From: a virus
Virus record (IMG/VR): IMGVR_UViG_3300020465_000120
Span: 1 to 20,417 of that record
Reading direction: 5' to 3' (one strand)
DNA length: 20,417 nt
Both the position numbers and the translations under genes were made by a program. Position 1 is the first letter of the stretch. Every line of letters begins with the position of its first letter. Below are positions 15,947-20,417 of the stretch, in pieces. The notes below the pieces were generated by a model that was given only the letters and a program-made list of their open reading frames with translations, had not been told where the DNA came from and did no database searches.

Positions 15947-16269
15947 TATTTTTTTGCGTTAGCTATTTCTAATTCTTTAACTATTTTTCTAAGCTCTTCA
16001 ACTTCAGATTGAAGATACAATATTTTAAGATCTTGTTTCGCATCATCAGGAAGTGCTCCCATCTCTCCTCTAGGCCATTTAATTCTAAACTCTTCATTAA
16101 GCCCAACAGTATCTTCCATTCGCACTACATCTAATTGAAGTTGTGCAATTTCAGCTGTAAGAGAAAACCAAACGCCAGCTATAGAGACTATTCCTATAAC
16201 CATTCCTATTAGAGCCTTAATATCTAAACTAACATTAGAGTCTTGTGATATAGTAGGTTTATCAGGCAT
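15946..16269 (-). CDS. Small membrane protein with coiled coil
   Basis: This 107-residue protein has a polar N-terminus of about 16 residues, one transmembrane helix at about 17-37 (ALIGMVIGIVSIAGVWFSLT) and then helical coiled-coil sequence. A central NEEFRIKWPRGEMGALPDD segment with a conserved look (I recall FRIKWPRGE.G.LP.DA from marine phages) precedes a second coil, LYLQSEVEELRKIVKELEIA. The topology would place the coils in the periplasm or the cytoplasm. Function unknown; a lysis accessory or a virion-membrane interaction protein are options. It is coupled to both neighbours by overlaps of 8 and 1 bp. Confidence 0.6.
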   Translation of the reverse strand: MPDKPTISQDSNVSLDIKALIGMVIGIVSIAGVWFSLTAEIAQLQLDVVRMEDTVGLNEEFRIKWPRGEMGALPDDAKQDLKILYLQSEVEELRKIVKELEIANAKK

Positions 16270-16495
16270 TTCTTACTGCTCGTGTGTTTCTAATAAATTG
16301 TTTTCTGCCGCCAGAAGCTTTTTTCTTTTTTGCAGTCGCTGCTAATGCTTTTTTACTTAGTCGCCGAGCTTTAGCAAGTGGCAAGCAGCGATCAGGATTT
16401 TTTTTATCTTTACTTGTACCACATGCGCCCTTAATCTTACCATCGGTTCCTATGCGAACCCACTTTTGATCACGCCATTTTTTGAGCTCTCCCAT
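16262..16495 (-). CDS. Basic small protein of the W..KWVRIG...ACGTSK type
   Basis: This 77-residue protein begins MGELKKWRDQKWVRIGTDGK, then IKGACGTSKDKKNPDRCLPL and AKARRLSKKALAATAKKKKA, with a basic tail. The pattern KWVRIG..G.I.GACGTSK...PDRCLP.AKA is one I recall from many marine phages and giant viruses (I associate it with DUF5872, unverified). Two cysteines, C25 and C37, may bind a metal ion. It is strongly basic, so DNA or protein binding in the virion is possible. It overlaps the upstream 45-residue gene by 26 bp and the downstream gene by 8 bp. Confidence 0.65.
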   Translation of the reverse strand: MGELKKWRDQKWVRIGTDGKIKGACGTSKDKKNPDRCLPLAKARRLSKKALAATAKKKKASGGRKQFIRNTRAVRNA

Positions 16496-16607
16496 GATTG
16501 TTTTTACCTTTCATTGCACGAAGCTTTTTAAAATCAGCACCAGTTATTTTATTCATAGGAAACGCTGCGCGCGCAATGCGTCTTTGTTTTTTACTTAACT
16601 TACTCAT
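16470..16607 (-). CDS. Small basic phage protein (45 aa)
   Basis: The frame starts at the ATG at 16607 and encodes MSKLSKKQRRIARAAFPMNK, ITGADFKKLRAMKGKNNHGR and AQKMA before TGA. The LSKKQRRIA...NKITGADFKKLR pattern recurs in marine phage genomes as I recall it. It is highly basic with a probable helix. It overlaps the start of the next gene by 26 bp and lies 2 bp after the CDGSH gene. Function unknown. Confidence 0.6.
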   Translation of the reverse strand: MSKLSKKQRRIARAAFPMNKITGADFKKLRAMKGKNNHGRAQKMA

Positions 16608-16609
16608 CT

Positions 16610-16690
16610 CTATTTATTTAAGTGTGAGCCGTCGCAGTGACCATCTGGATTAGATGTATTTCCACACTGGCACATAGGTTGATATTTCAT
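16610..16690 (-). CDS. Minimal CDGSH-type iron-sulfur protein candidate (26 aa)
   Basis: The whole protein is MKYQPMCQCGNTSNPDGHCD followed by GSHLNK and a TAG stop. It carries C7-x-C9 ... C19-D-G-S-H23, the ligand pattern of CDGSH proteins, which bind a [2Fe-2S] cluster with three cysteines and one histidine. The spacing between C9 and C19 is one residue longer than the consensus C-x-C-x2-[ST]-x3-P-x-C-D-G-[SAT]-H, but T12 and P15 are close to the expected positions. Family domains normally have about 35-40 residues, so this is a very reduced version. The ATG overlaps the upstream stop as ATGA, which supports translation. Whether it binds a cluster is untested. Confidence 0.6.
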   Translation of the reverse strand: MKYQPMCQCGNTSNPDGHCDGSHLNK

Positions 16691-16809
16691 TTCTTTTTGC
16701 TTTTATTCATTCCCTTAATCATACGATCAATCTTTGCAGCTTGACCTTTGTGAAGAGCAGAAGCTTTTCTTAGTTGAGATGCAATCTCTTTTAATTTTTT
16801 TCCGTCCAT
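16687..16809 (-). CDS. Small basic helical phage protein (40 aa)
   Basis: The product is MDGKKLKEIASQLRKASALH followed by KGQAAKIDRMIKGMNKSKKK. It is predicted to be one amphipathic helix with a basic tail. The LRKAS.LH.GQA.KIDRM pattern recurs in marine phage genomes, to my recollection. The start codon overlaps the previous stop by one base (TAATG), and the stop overlaps the next start as ATGA. Function unknown. Confidence 0.6.
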   Translation of the reverse strand: MDGKKLKEIASQLRKASALHKGQAAKIDRMIKGMNKSKKK

Positions 16810-16967
16810 TATCTTTTACTTTTTTTTGCGTAATTAGGATCTTTGCAATACTTGCTAGCGGCCATATTAGCATAAGCCGAAGGATACTTGTCAAAAGTAC
16901 GCTTAGCCCAAGCTATGCCCGCAGGGCAAATTTTGTTTCCCTTCTTTTTAGTTCTTCCTTTCGCCAT
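16809..16967 (-). CDS. Small basic phage protein of the CPAGIAWAKR...YPSAYAN type (52 aa)
   Basis: The product is MAKGRTKKKGNKICPAGIAW, AKRTFDKYPSAYANMAASKY and CKDPNYAKKSKR. The ICP.G.AWAKRTFD.YPSAYANM.ASKYCKDP block is a small domain I recall as widespread in marine phages and some large eukaryotic viruses, without a known function. It has two cysteines (C14 and C41) separated by a helix, so a disulfide or metal site is possible. It is joined to both neighbours by TAATG. Confidence 0.65.
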   Translation of the reverse strand: MAKGRTKKKGNKICPAGIAWAKRTFDKYPSAYANMAASKYCKDPNYAKKSKR

Positions 16968-17110
16968 TAGTAACCCTTTTTAGGAGTATACATGTTTGGG
17001 TTATAAGAAATTGTTCCATTCATCATTTTTGCAAATGAATCGGCTTGTGCTTTCCCTACGGCATTGTAAGGAAACTCTTTTGTCATGGTTTTAGTTTTTA
17101 CTGTAGGCAT
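16967..17110 (-). CDS. Small phage protein of the FPYNAVGKAQAD type (47 aa)
   Basis: The product is MPTVKTKTMTKEFPYNAVGK, AQADSFAKMMNGTISYNPNM and YTPKKGY. The FPY...GKA.AD.FAK pattern is one I recall from short proteins of marine phages. The stop overlaps the next start as TAATG. The leader and first five codons (MPTVK) repeat those of the gene at 15617 over 20 identical bases. Function unknown. Confidence 0.6.
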   Translation of the reverse strand: MPTVKTKTMTKEFPYNAVGKAQADSFAKMMNGTISYNPNMYTPKKGY

Positions 17111-17115
17111 AATTT
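17096..17115. repeat. 20-bp leader/start repeat, copy 2
   Basis: The 20 bases TTTTACTGTAGGCATAATTT match 15603-15622 exactly and, like it, cover a start region encoding MPTVK plus the adjacent leader. The next bases are AT-rich in both copies (TATATATTTAA here, TTATATTTTTAA there). Confidence 0.75.
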
Positions 17116-17233
17116 ATATATTTAAGGTTTCATATCTTTCTCCATTCCAAACTCTTTTAGTTTTAGGAGCTTCTACTTTTTTTTCTTTTTTCGGTGCAGC
17201 TTTTTTCTCTGCAGTTTTTTTAGTCTTAGCCAT
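17114..17233 (-). CDS. Small Lys/Ala-rich basic protein (39 aa)
   Basis: The product is MAKTKKTAEKKAAPKKEKKV followed by EAPKTKRVWNGERYETLNI. The first 27 residues are mostly Lys, Ala, Glu and Pro and look like a disordered, histone-tail-like sequence. The last 12 residues, RVWNGERYETLNI, are different and could be a short binding motif. The gene is the first of the small-gene chain and is preceded by an AT-rich leader. A DNA-condensing or RNA-binding role is possible. The gene is real judging by its position 3 bp before the next start. Confidence 0.55.
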   Translation of the reverse strand: MAKTKKTAEKKAAPKKEKKVEAPKTKRVWNGERYETLNI

Positions 17234-17266
17234 AATTATTGATTTAAATTAAAATTATATTGTTTG

Positions 17267-17662
17267 TTATTTTTCTTGTTTCTTTTTATTTTTTAGCTCA
17301 AAGTATATGCCAGCTATTGAAAGCTTATCCACGATTTCTTTTTGCATTTCAATAAGCATCCCTTCTAGTTCATCTTTCTGACGTATCAGCTGATGTACCT
17401 GACCATTGAGTTTCTCATTAGTATTTTTCAATTCTTGTACTTCATTAGGATTCCTTCCAATGATTGTAAATAGAATTACCGATAAAGATCCTGAAATAAC
17501 ACCTACTATAGAAACAAACAAATCTTTGTTTTCAGTAGGTATTTGATGAAAGGACAAAAAGAACAGAAGCCCTATCACCACTATAAATATTCCAAGAGCC
17601 CCTACGTAATTTCTAATTTCTTTGGCAATATCTTTTTGCATCGGCATTATTTTTTTCCACAT
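17267..17662 (-). CDS. Membrane protein with two TM helices and a coiled coil
   Basis: This 131-residue protein has two hydrophobic segments, about 21-41 (VGALGIFIVVIGLLFFLSFH) and about 48-67 (LFVSIVGVISGSLSVILFTI), followed by a long amphipathic helix at about 72-112 (EVQELKNTNEKLNGQVHQLI and on). Start choice is uncertain: MWKKIMPMQK begins at 17662, but an internal ATG at 17647 (MPMQKDIAKE) is equally possible. The layout, two TMs with a C-terminal coil, fits a holin accessory or membrane-remodelling protein, but I recognise no named family. Its promoter is likely the TAnnTTTG box at 17681-17688 with a TTG 21 bp upstream. Confidence 0.55.
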   Translation of the reverse strand: MWKKIMPMQKDIAKEIRNYVGALGIFIVVIGLLFFLSFHQIPTENKDLFVSIVGVISGSLSVILFTIIGRNPNEVQELKNTNEKLNGQVHQLIRQKDELEGMLIEMQKEIVDKLSIAGIYFELKNKKKQEK

Positions 17663-17669
17663 TAATAAA

Positions 17670-17677
17670 TATCTTTG
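17670..17677 (+). promoter_or_regulatory. Possible Bacteroidetes-type -7 box for the plus-strand gene at 17703
   Basis: The sequence TATCTTTG matches TAnnTTTG exactly, 25 bp upstream of the ATG at 17703. No convincing TTG is found at about 17-23 bp upstream, so the match is partial. It overlaps the divergent minus-strand promoter region, so the two promoters may compete or be co-regulated. Confidence 0.4.
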
Positions 17678-17680
17678 TTA

Positions 17681-17712
17681 CAAAGTTATAAAATTTAATC
17701 AAATGAAATCAA
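17681..17712 (-). promoter_or_regulatory. Bacteroidetes-type promoter for the minus-strand cassette
   Basis: On the minus strand, TTG (bases 17712-17710), a 21-base spacer and TAACTTTG (17688-17681) fit the Flavobacterium consensus TTG-N17-23-TAnnTTTG. Transcription would start near 17675, upstream of the gene at 17662. The TTG lies inside the first codons of the plus-strand gene. This is the only complete two-box match I noticed in the window. Confidence 0.5.
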
Positions 17713-18152
17713 GCCCGCCTAATGACTATATGAAGTATTGGAGAATAGTAAGGAAACTCGTCAAAGAGAAGTATGGAGTAGGAACTGAACAGTTAGACTT
17801 TTTATTTTTTCTTTACAGCGAAGAGTATTTTACGTTAGAAAAATTTACTGAATACCAAAAACTTTTCCAGTGGGACAGTGCTCGTTTTCATGGAATGATA
17901 AAAGACGGCTGGATAGAAAATTACAAGCCTAAACTTAATACACGCAAAGCTATTTACGGACTTACCTACAAAGCTACCAGAATGATAGGGTGGGTTTATA
18001 AAATATTAAATGGGGGTCTTATGCCCGAGCACAAAGACAATAACCCTTTTTTTAAAAAGACTAAAATCCCATATACCTTCAAGCTATACCGTGATGCTAC
18101 AGTAAAGCGTAATGATGCTATAAGACAACAACAACGTCATTCTCTTGAATAA
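17703..18152 (+). CDS. Probable winged-helix DNA-binding protein, the only plus-strand gene
   Basis: This 149-residue protein starts at the ATG at 17703 (MKSSPPNDYMKYWRIVRKLV). A longer in-frame reading from 17622 adds 27 residues that lie in the divergent promoter region and are unlikely. Residues about 28-100 look like a MarR-type winged helix: LDFLFFLYSEEYFTLEKF, then FQWDSARFHGMIKDGWIE as the probable recognition region, then RKAIYGLTYKATRMIGWVYK as the wing and following helix. I recall relatives in flavobacterial and other marine phages, with no confirmed function. It could repress or activate the divergent promoters. Its last 35 bp overlap the 3' end of groES on the opposite strand. 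Confidence 0.6.
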   Translation: MKSSPPNDYMKYWRIVRKLVKEKYGVGTEQLDFLFFLYSEEYFTLEKFTEYQKLFQWDSARFHGMIKDGWIENYKPKLNTRKAIYGLTYKATRMIGWVYKILNGGLMPEHKDNNPFFKKTKIPYTFKLYRDATVKRNDAIRQQQRHSLE

Positions 18153-18375
18153 TCGTATAAGGAATATCATGGATAAGCATAGTATACCCGGCTCTTTTGT
18201 CGTAGTATATCTCACAGTCTTTCTCAATTGCTACCACGTCAGTGCCTATCTCGACAATCCGGCCTTTCTTGTAGCGAAGCTGGCTCGCATCTTCAGAAGA
18301 AAGTAACAACCCAGAGGAGGTTTTAATTTCCTCCTCGATTGTTTTTATAATTATATTTTTCCCAATAGGTTTCAT
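18118..18375 (-). CDS. groES: Phage co-chaperonin GroES
   Basis: This 85-residue protein matches GroES in order and length: KPIGKNIIIK N-terminal strand; a mobile loop EEEIKTSSGLLLSSED at about 14-29, where GLLL replaces the GIVL type tripeptide that contacts GroEL; YKKGRIVEIGTDV; a short EKDCEIYYDKRAGYTMLI barrel section; and the ending IIQENDVVVVL. The co-chaperonin caps the GroEL ring and helps fold phage proteins, for example the capsid protein. Its partner groEL lies about 1.6 kb upstream with four genes between. The gene is about 10 residues shorter than E. coli GroES. It starts 9 bp after the PP-loop gene ends and overlaps the plus-strand gene at its 3' end. Confidence 0.92.
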   Translation of the reverse strand: MKPIGKNIIIKTIEEEIKTSSGLLLSSEDASQLRYKKGRIVEIGTDVVAIEKDCEIYYDKRAGYTMLIHDIPYTIIQENDVVVVL

Positions 18376-18384
18376 AATAATATT

Positions 18385-19230
18385 TTATATTCCACAATAA
18401 CCAGAATCACACTCGTTAAAGTCATCATCAAATAGTTCTGTTTGTAGATTCCACTTACGTATATCTTCAAAAGATAAGTTTTTATCTTTATACCATACAT
18501 CTTTTTTATGTTTAATTCTTTCTTTTGATGCAAACCATTGTAATTTATTTTTGTGTTTTTCCCACATTTTTCTAATTAGCAAAGGATTTTTATGAAAACA
18601 TCCTACACAATTATTCATCCATGCGAATCTGACTGGCTTATCTTTCCAAAACTTTTCAATTGTGTCTTTGTATATATTATCTTTAATTAAGGGATATGAT
18701 GGTTTTTGCCACTCTATCATACCCCATTTATTTCTAGATCCTCTTTTGCCGACTATTGTTTTAATTTCTAAAAAGCCTTTTGAATTTGTTTTTTCTGTTG
18801 TTCTTTGTGCTCTTTTTTTTTCATTTGCTCTGAAACCTAATCTAAACTCGCATGGTATATTTATAGTTTTTTTCCACCACTTAAACATAGGTTCCATTTT
18901 CATTTGTGTTGTGCAGTATCTTCTTAATGGATCAGGCAAGGTGCCTGCACTATCAAGAACCTTATCAAAAGTTTTACCTGTAACCCAAGTTATTTTTCTA
19001 CCTATGTATTGCTCGAGGTCAAGCATTGTATAAATTATCATATCATCTTCGGCTGTAGCAACAAAAGGTGCTTGTATTCTATCTTCTACTTCTTGCCTTA
19101 TCTTCTTATCAGAAAATTTAGATGGTTGGTGTGCAATTCTTACTAAAGCAAATACATCATAATTCGCGGGGTAATTAGCCGCTATGTACGAACTTGTTTT
19201 TCCACCAGATAATGCATTTACTTTAATCAT
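18385..19230 (-). CDS. PP-loop ATP-pyrophosphatase-type protein related to PAPS reductase (CysH-like)
   Basis: This 281-residue protein has SGGKTS at 8-13, the PP-loop of N-type ATP pyrophosphatases that includes PAPS/APS reductases. RRYCTTQMKMEPMFKWW (about 103-119) aligns with the CCxxRKxxPL region of APS reductases but keeps only one cysteine (C106). NNCVGCFHKNPLLI follows (C208 and C211, a CxxC pair), and the C-terminus has ECDSGYCGI (C274, C279). Three internal cysteines could hold a [4Fe-4S] cluster if a fourth ligand is supplied elsewhere. Phage CysH-like proteins are common, but their substrate is usually unknown: assimilatory sulfate reduction, tRNA thiolation or DNA modification are options. 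It lies between groES and small genes of unknown role. Confidence 0.8.
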   Translation of the reverse strand: MIKVNALSGGKTSSYIAANYPANYDVFALVRIAHQPSKFSDKKIRQEVEDRIQAPFVATAEDDMIIYTMLDLEQYIGRKITWVTGKTFDKVLDSAGTLPDPLRRYCTTQMKMEPMFKWWKKTINIPCEFRLGFRANEKKRAQRTTEKTNSKGFLEIKTIVGKRGSRNKWGMIEWQKPSYPLIKDNIYKDTIEKFWKDKPVRFAWMNNCVGCFHKNPLLIRKMWEKHKNKLQWFASKERIKHKKDVWYKDKNLSFEDIRKWNLQTELFDDDFNECDSGYCGI

Positions 19231-19237
19231 TGAGGTT

Positions 19238-19465
19238 TCATTGATTCTGTGCGTCCTCTCTACCTTTTAGAAACCCTCTATTGTATCCATCGGTATACTC
19301 TTCTTCAAGTATTCTAGGCATAGGGCATAGAGGGGGTAATGGGCATATTGAAAATTCAGGACCTTTCACATACTCCCATCCTTGGCAGTATCCATCGTCC
19401 CATCCATCGCAGAAAGTTTTCTGTACAGAAAAATTAAATAGTAGTAAAATAATTAGTGTTTTCAT
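19238..19465 (-). CDS. Small secreted protein with Gly/Trp/Tyr-rich repeats
   Basis: This 75-residue protein has a typical signal peptide: MKT, hydrophobic core LIILLLFNFSV and a probable cleavage region after QKTFC. The mature part begins with DGWDDGYCQGWEYVKG, then a Cys/Pro block ICPLPPLCPMPR, and ends with DGYNRGFLKGREDA. The two DG[WY]..G[YF]..G segments resemble each other. The mature part would have three cysteines if cleavage is after C19, or four before it, so a lipoprotein reading is also possible, but no clear lipobox is present. I recall similar small exported proteins in marine flavobacterial phages. The function is unknown. It overlaps the upstream gene by 4 bp (ATGA). Confidence 0.6.
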   Translation of the reverse strand: MKTLIILLLFNFSVQKTFCDGWDDGYCQGWEYVKGPEFSICPLPPLCPMPRILEEEYTDGYNRGFLKGREDAQNQ

Positions 19466-19800
19466 ACTTTAATTTCTATATGCTCTATTTCATTTGGGTT
19501 TTCGTCTGTTTTTTGAATATGCGCAGACTTTAAAATCCGGTTAAAATCCCTATAGCTTATTTTAAAACCCGCGTCTTTTAGATCGAGCCATAAATCAGAA
19601 AAATTTATATGAGTATCAAAGTCTATTGATCCGTCAGGGTTTTTTTTAAAAGCTATGTAGCTGTTATTTAGGATTACAATTTTTGATCCTAGATATTCTC
19701 TATATAAATTATAGTCTTTTTCTGTCTTTGTAAAGTCTCCCCAATTAAAAGGGTTTAAACTGTTGGTCTTGGTTTCATCTGTTAAATTATAATTATTCAT
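19462..19800 (-). CDS. Hypothetical protein (112 aa)
   Basis: This 112-residue protein begins MNNYNLTDETKTNSLNPFNW. It is hydrophilic at both ends with a more ordered centre: a beta-like block GSKIVILNNSYIAFKKNPDG followed by SIDFDTHINF, then amphipathic helices LWLDLKDAGFKISYRDFN and RILKSAHI. No domain is recognisable. There are no transmembrane helices or cysteines. Both ends overlap neighbouring genes as ATGA, so it belongs to the groEL-groES operon. The role is unknown. Confidence 0.55.
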   Translation of the reverse strand: MNNYNLTDETKTNSLNPFNWGDFTKTEKDYNLYREYLGSKIVILNNSYIAFKKNPDGSIDFDTHINFSDLWLDLKDAGFKISYRDFNRILKSAHIQKTDENPNEIEHIEIKV

Positions 19801-19973
19801 TTGGTTCTTAATTTATTGGTTCTTATTATAGCCTTAAGGACAATTTTTTTTACATCTAGATAAACACTGTTTGCTTGCATTACCCCAATGTCATTGCTTG
19901 CAAATAATTCACTTGATAATTTATCTGCCACCTTATCGGCTCTTAGTTCTTCTTTGTGATTTTTTAGTACCAT
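19797..19973 (-). CDS. Small helical hypothetical protein (58 aa)
   Basis: The frame starts at the ATG at 19973 and encodes MVLKNHKEELRADKVADKLS, SELFASNDIGVMQANSVYLD and VKKIVLKAIIRTNKLRTK. It is mostly helical and charged, with an amphipathic C-terminal helix. The gene starts 4 bp after the groEL stop and overlaps the next gene as ATGA. I recognise no family. It is likely translated as part of the groEL operon. Confidence 0.55.
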   Translation of the reverse strand: MVLKNHKEELRADKVADKLSSELFASNDIGVMQANSVYLDVKKIVLKAIIRTNKLRTK

Positions 19974-19977
19974 AGTT

Positions 19978-20417
19978 TTAGTTTTTTGATTCGTATGTTC
20001 GCGCCATAGTCACTATGGCGTTGGTTGATAAAATAGTGTTTGCAACAGAGACAGCATTTTGAAGCGCGGTCTTAGTTACTTTCATGGGGTCTATGATCCC
20101 CATTTTGATCATGTCCCCGGTCTCTCCCGTTTTCACGTTAGTACCGATGGTCACATCATCCTTGCCATAAGGCAATCCTGCATTACAGAATATCTGTTCT
20201 AACGGCTGAATAATTGCCTCCCCTAAAATCGCGTCAGCGATTTTTTGCGATTTCATCATTTCAATCCCTATCTGGTATAGCGCCACTCCACCCCCAGGGA
20301 GGATCCCCTCCACAAGAGCTGAGCGTACGGCGCACACAGCATCATCTACTCTGTCTATCAGTTCTTTTTGTTCTAGGTCAGTTGTCCCACCTACTCTAAT
20401 TACACCTACACCTCCGG
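19978..20417 (-). CDS. groEL: Phage chaperonin GroEL, C-terminal part (gene runs off the right edge)
   Basis: The open frame continues to the window edge and gives 145 residues, corresponding to about residues 404 to the end of E. coli GroEL. It starts GGVGVIRVGGTTDLEQKELI, then DRVDDAVCAVRSALVEGILP, GGGVALYQIGIEMMKSQKIA and, near the end, GDMIKMGIIDPMKVTKTALQ with NAVSVANTILSTNAIVTMAR. These match the intermediate/equatorial region, including the GGGVAL phosphate-binding loop and the DP.KVT.aLQ motif. The GGM-rich C-terminal tail of bacterial GroEL is absent: the protein ends TYESKN. The segment between the nucleotide site and GDMI is shorter than in E. coli. The product would form the ring that works with the GroES encoded at 18118. 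The missing N-terminal part holds the start. Confidence 0.92.
   Translation of the reverse strand, partial: GGVGVIRVGGTTDLEQKELIDRVDDAVCAVRSALVEGILPGGGVALYQIGIEMMKSQKIADAILGEAIIQPLEQIFCNAGLPYGKDDVTIGTNVKTGETGDMIKMGIIDPMKVTKTALQNAVSVANTILSTNAIVTMARTYESKN

Noticed and set aside
16734-16970. Plus-strand 78-codon frame in the small-gene cassette
   Set aside because: Opposite strand of two small genes that are joined to neighbours by stop/start overlaps.
17622-17702. 27-residue extension of the winged-helix protein
   Set aside because: It covers the divergent promoter region and the start of the opposite gene; the ATG at 17703 gives the expected start.
20335-20337. GTG as the start of a separate 119-residue gene
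   Set aside because: The frame continues upstream with matching GroEL sequence to the window edge, so it is an internal valine codon.

Overview
The window looks like part of a lytic marine bacteriophage genome infecting a member of the Bacteroidetes, probably a flavobacterium. The evidence is as follows. The DNA is AT-rich and packed with genes. Leaders upstream of start codons are A/T-rich and lack Shine-Dalgarno sequences. The one clear divergent intergenic region carries TAnnTTTG boxes of the Bacteroidetes type, one paired with an upstream TTG at a suitable distance. The genes are typical virion, packaging, lysis and chaperonin genes. I see no integrase, tRNA, CRISPR array or insertion sequence. 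Both ends cut through genes: the major capsid protein at the left and GroEL at the right. Family names come from recalled motifs, not from searches.

All genes but one are on the minus strand, so transcription runs right to left. From right (upstream) to left the regions are: (1) 20.4-18.1 kb, phage groEL (C-terminal part), three small genes of unknown role, a CysH/PAPS-reductase-like PP-loop enzyme and groES; (2) 18.15-17.7 kb, the single plus-strand gene, a probable winged-helix protein, whose 3' end overlaps groES by 35 bp; (3) 17.7-15.1 kb, a chain of about 13 very small genes, mostly lysine-rich, many joined by TAATG or ATGA stop/start overlaps, including a 26-residue protein with a CDGSH-type iron-sulfur motif; (4) 15.1-9.1 kb, surface and adhesin genes, namely a beta-rich structural protein, a repeat fibre, two glycine-rich adhesins, a Trp/Pro repeat protein and a fibre with two C-terminal repeats; (5) 9.1-7.5 kb, lysis and membrane genes, namely a TM-plus-coil protein, a tiny ORF, a two-TM protein, an M15 peptidoglycan peptidase, a holin and a small basic protein; (6) 7.5-0 kb, packaging and head genes, namely two small upstream genes, a probable small terminase, large terminase, portal, scaffold-like protein and major capsid protein.

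Together the genes cover DNA packaging and head assembly, receptor binding, lysis, and protein folding through a phage-encoded GroEL/GroES pair. The most notable points are the minimal CDGSH protein, the small basic-protein cassette, a protein beside the terminase genes that looks like two GroES-type barrels in tandem, a GroEL without the GGM tail, and three adhesins that share an N-terminal module but differ in their C-terminal domains. The TerL motifs and the TerL-portal-scaffold-MCP order resemble what I recall from flavobacterial and crAss-like podoviruses, but no tail genes are visible to settle the morphology.
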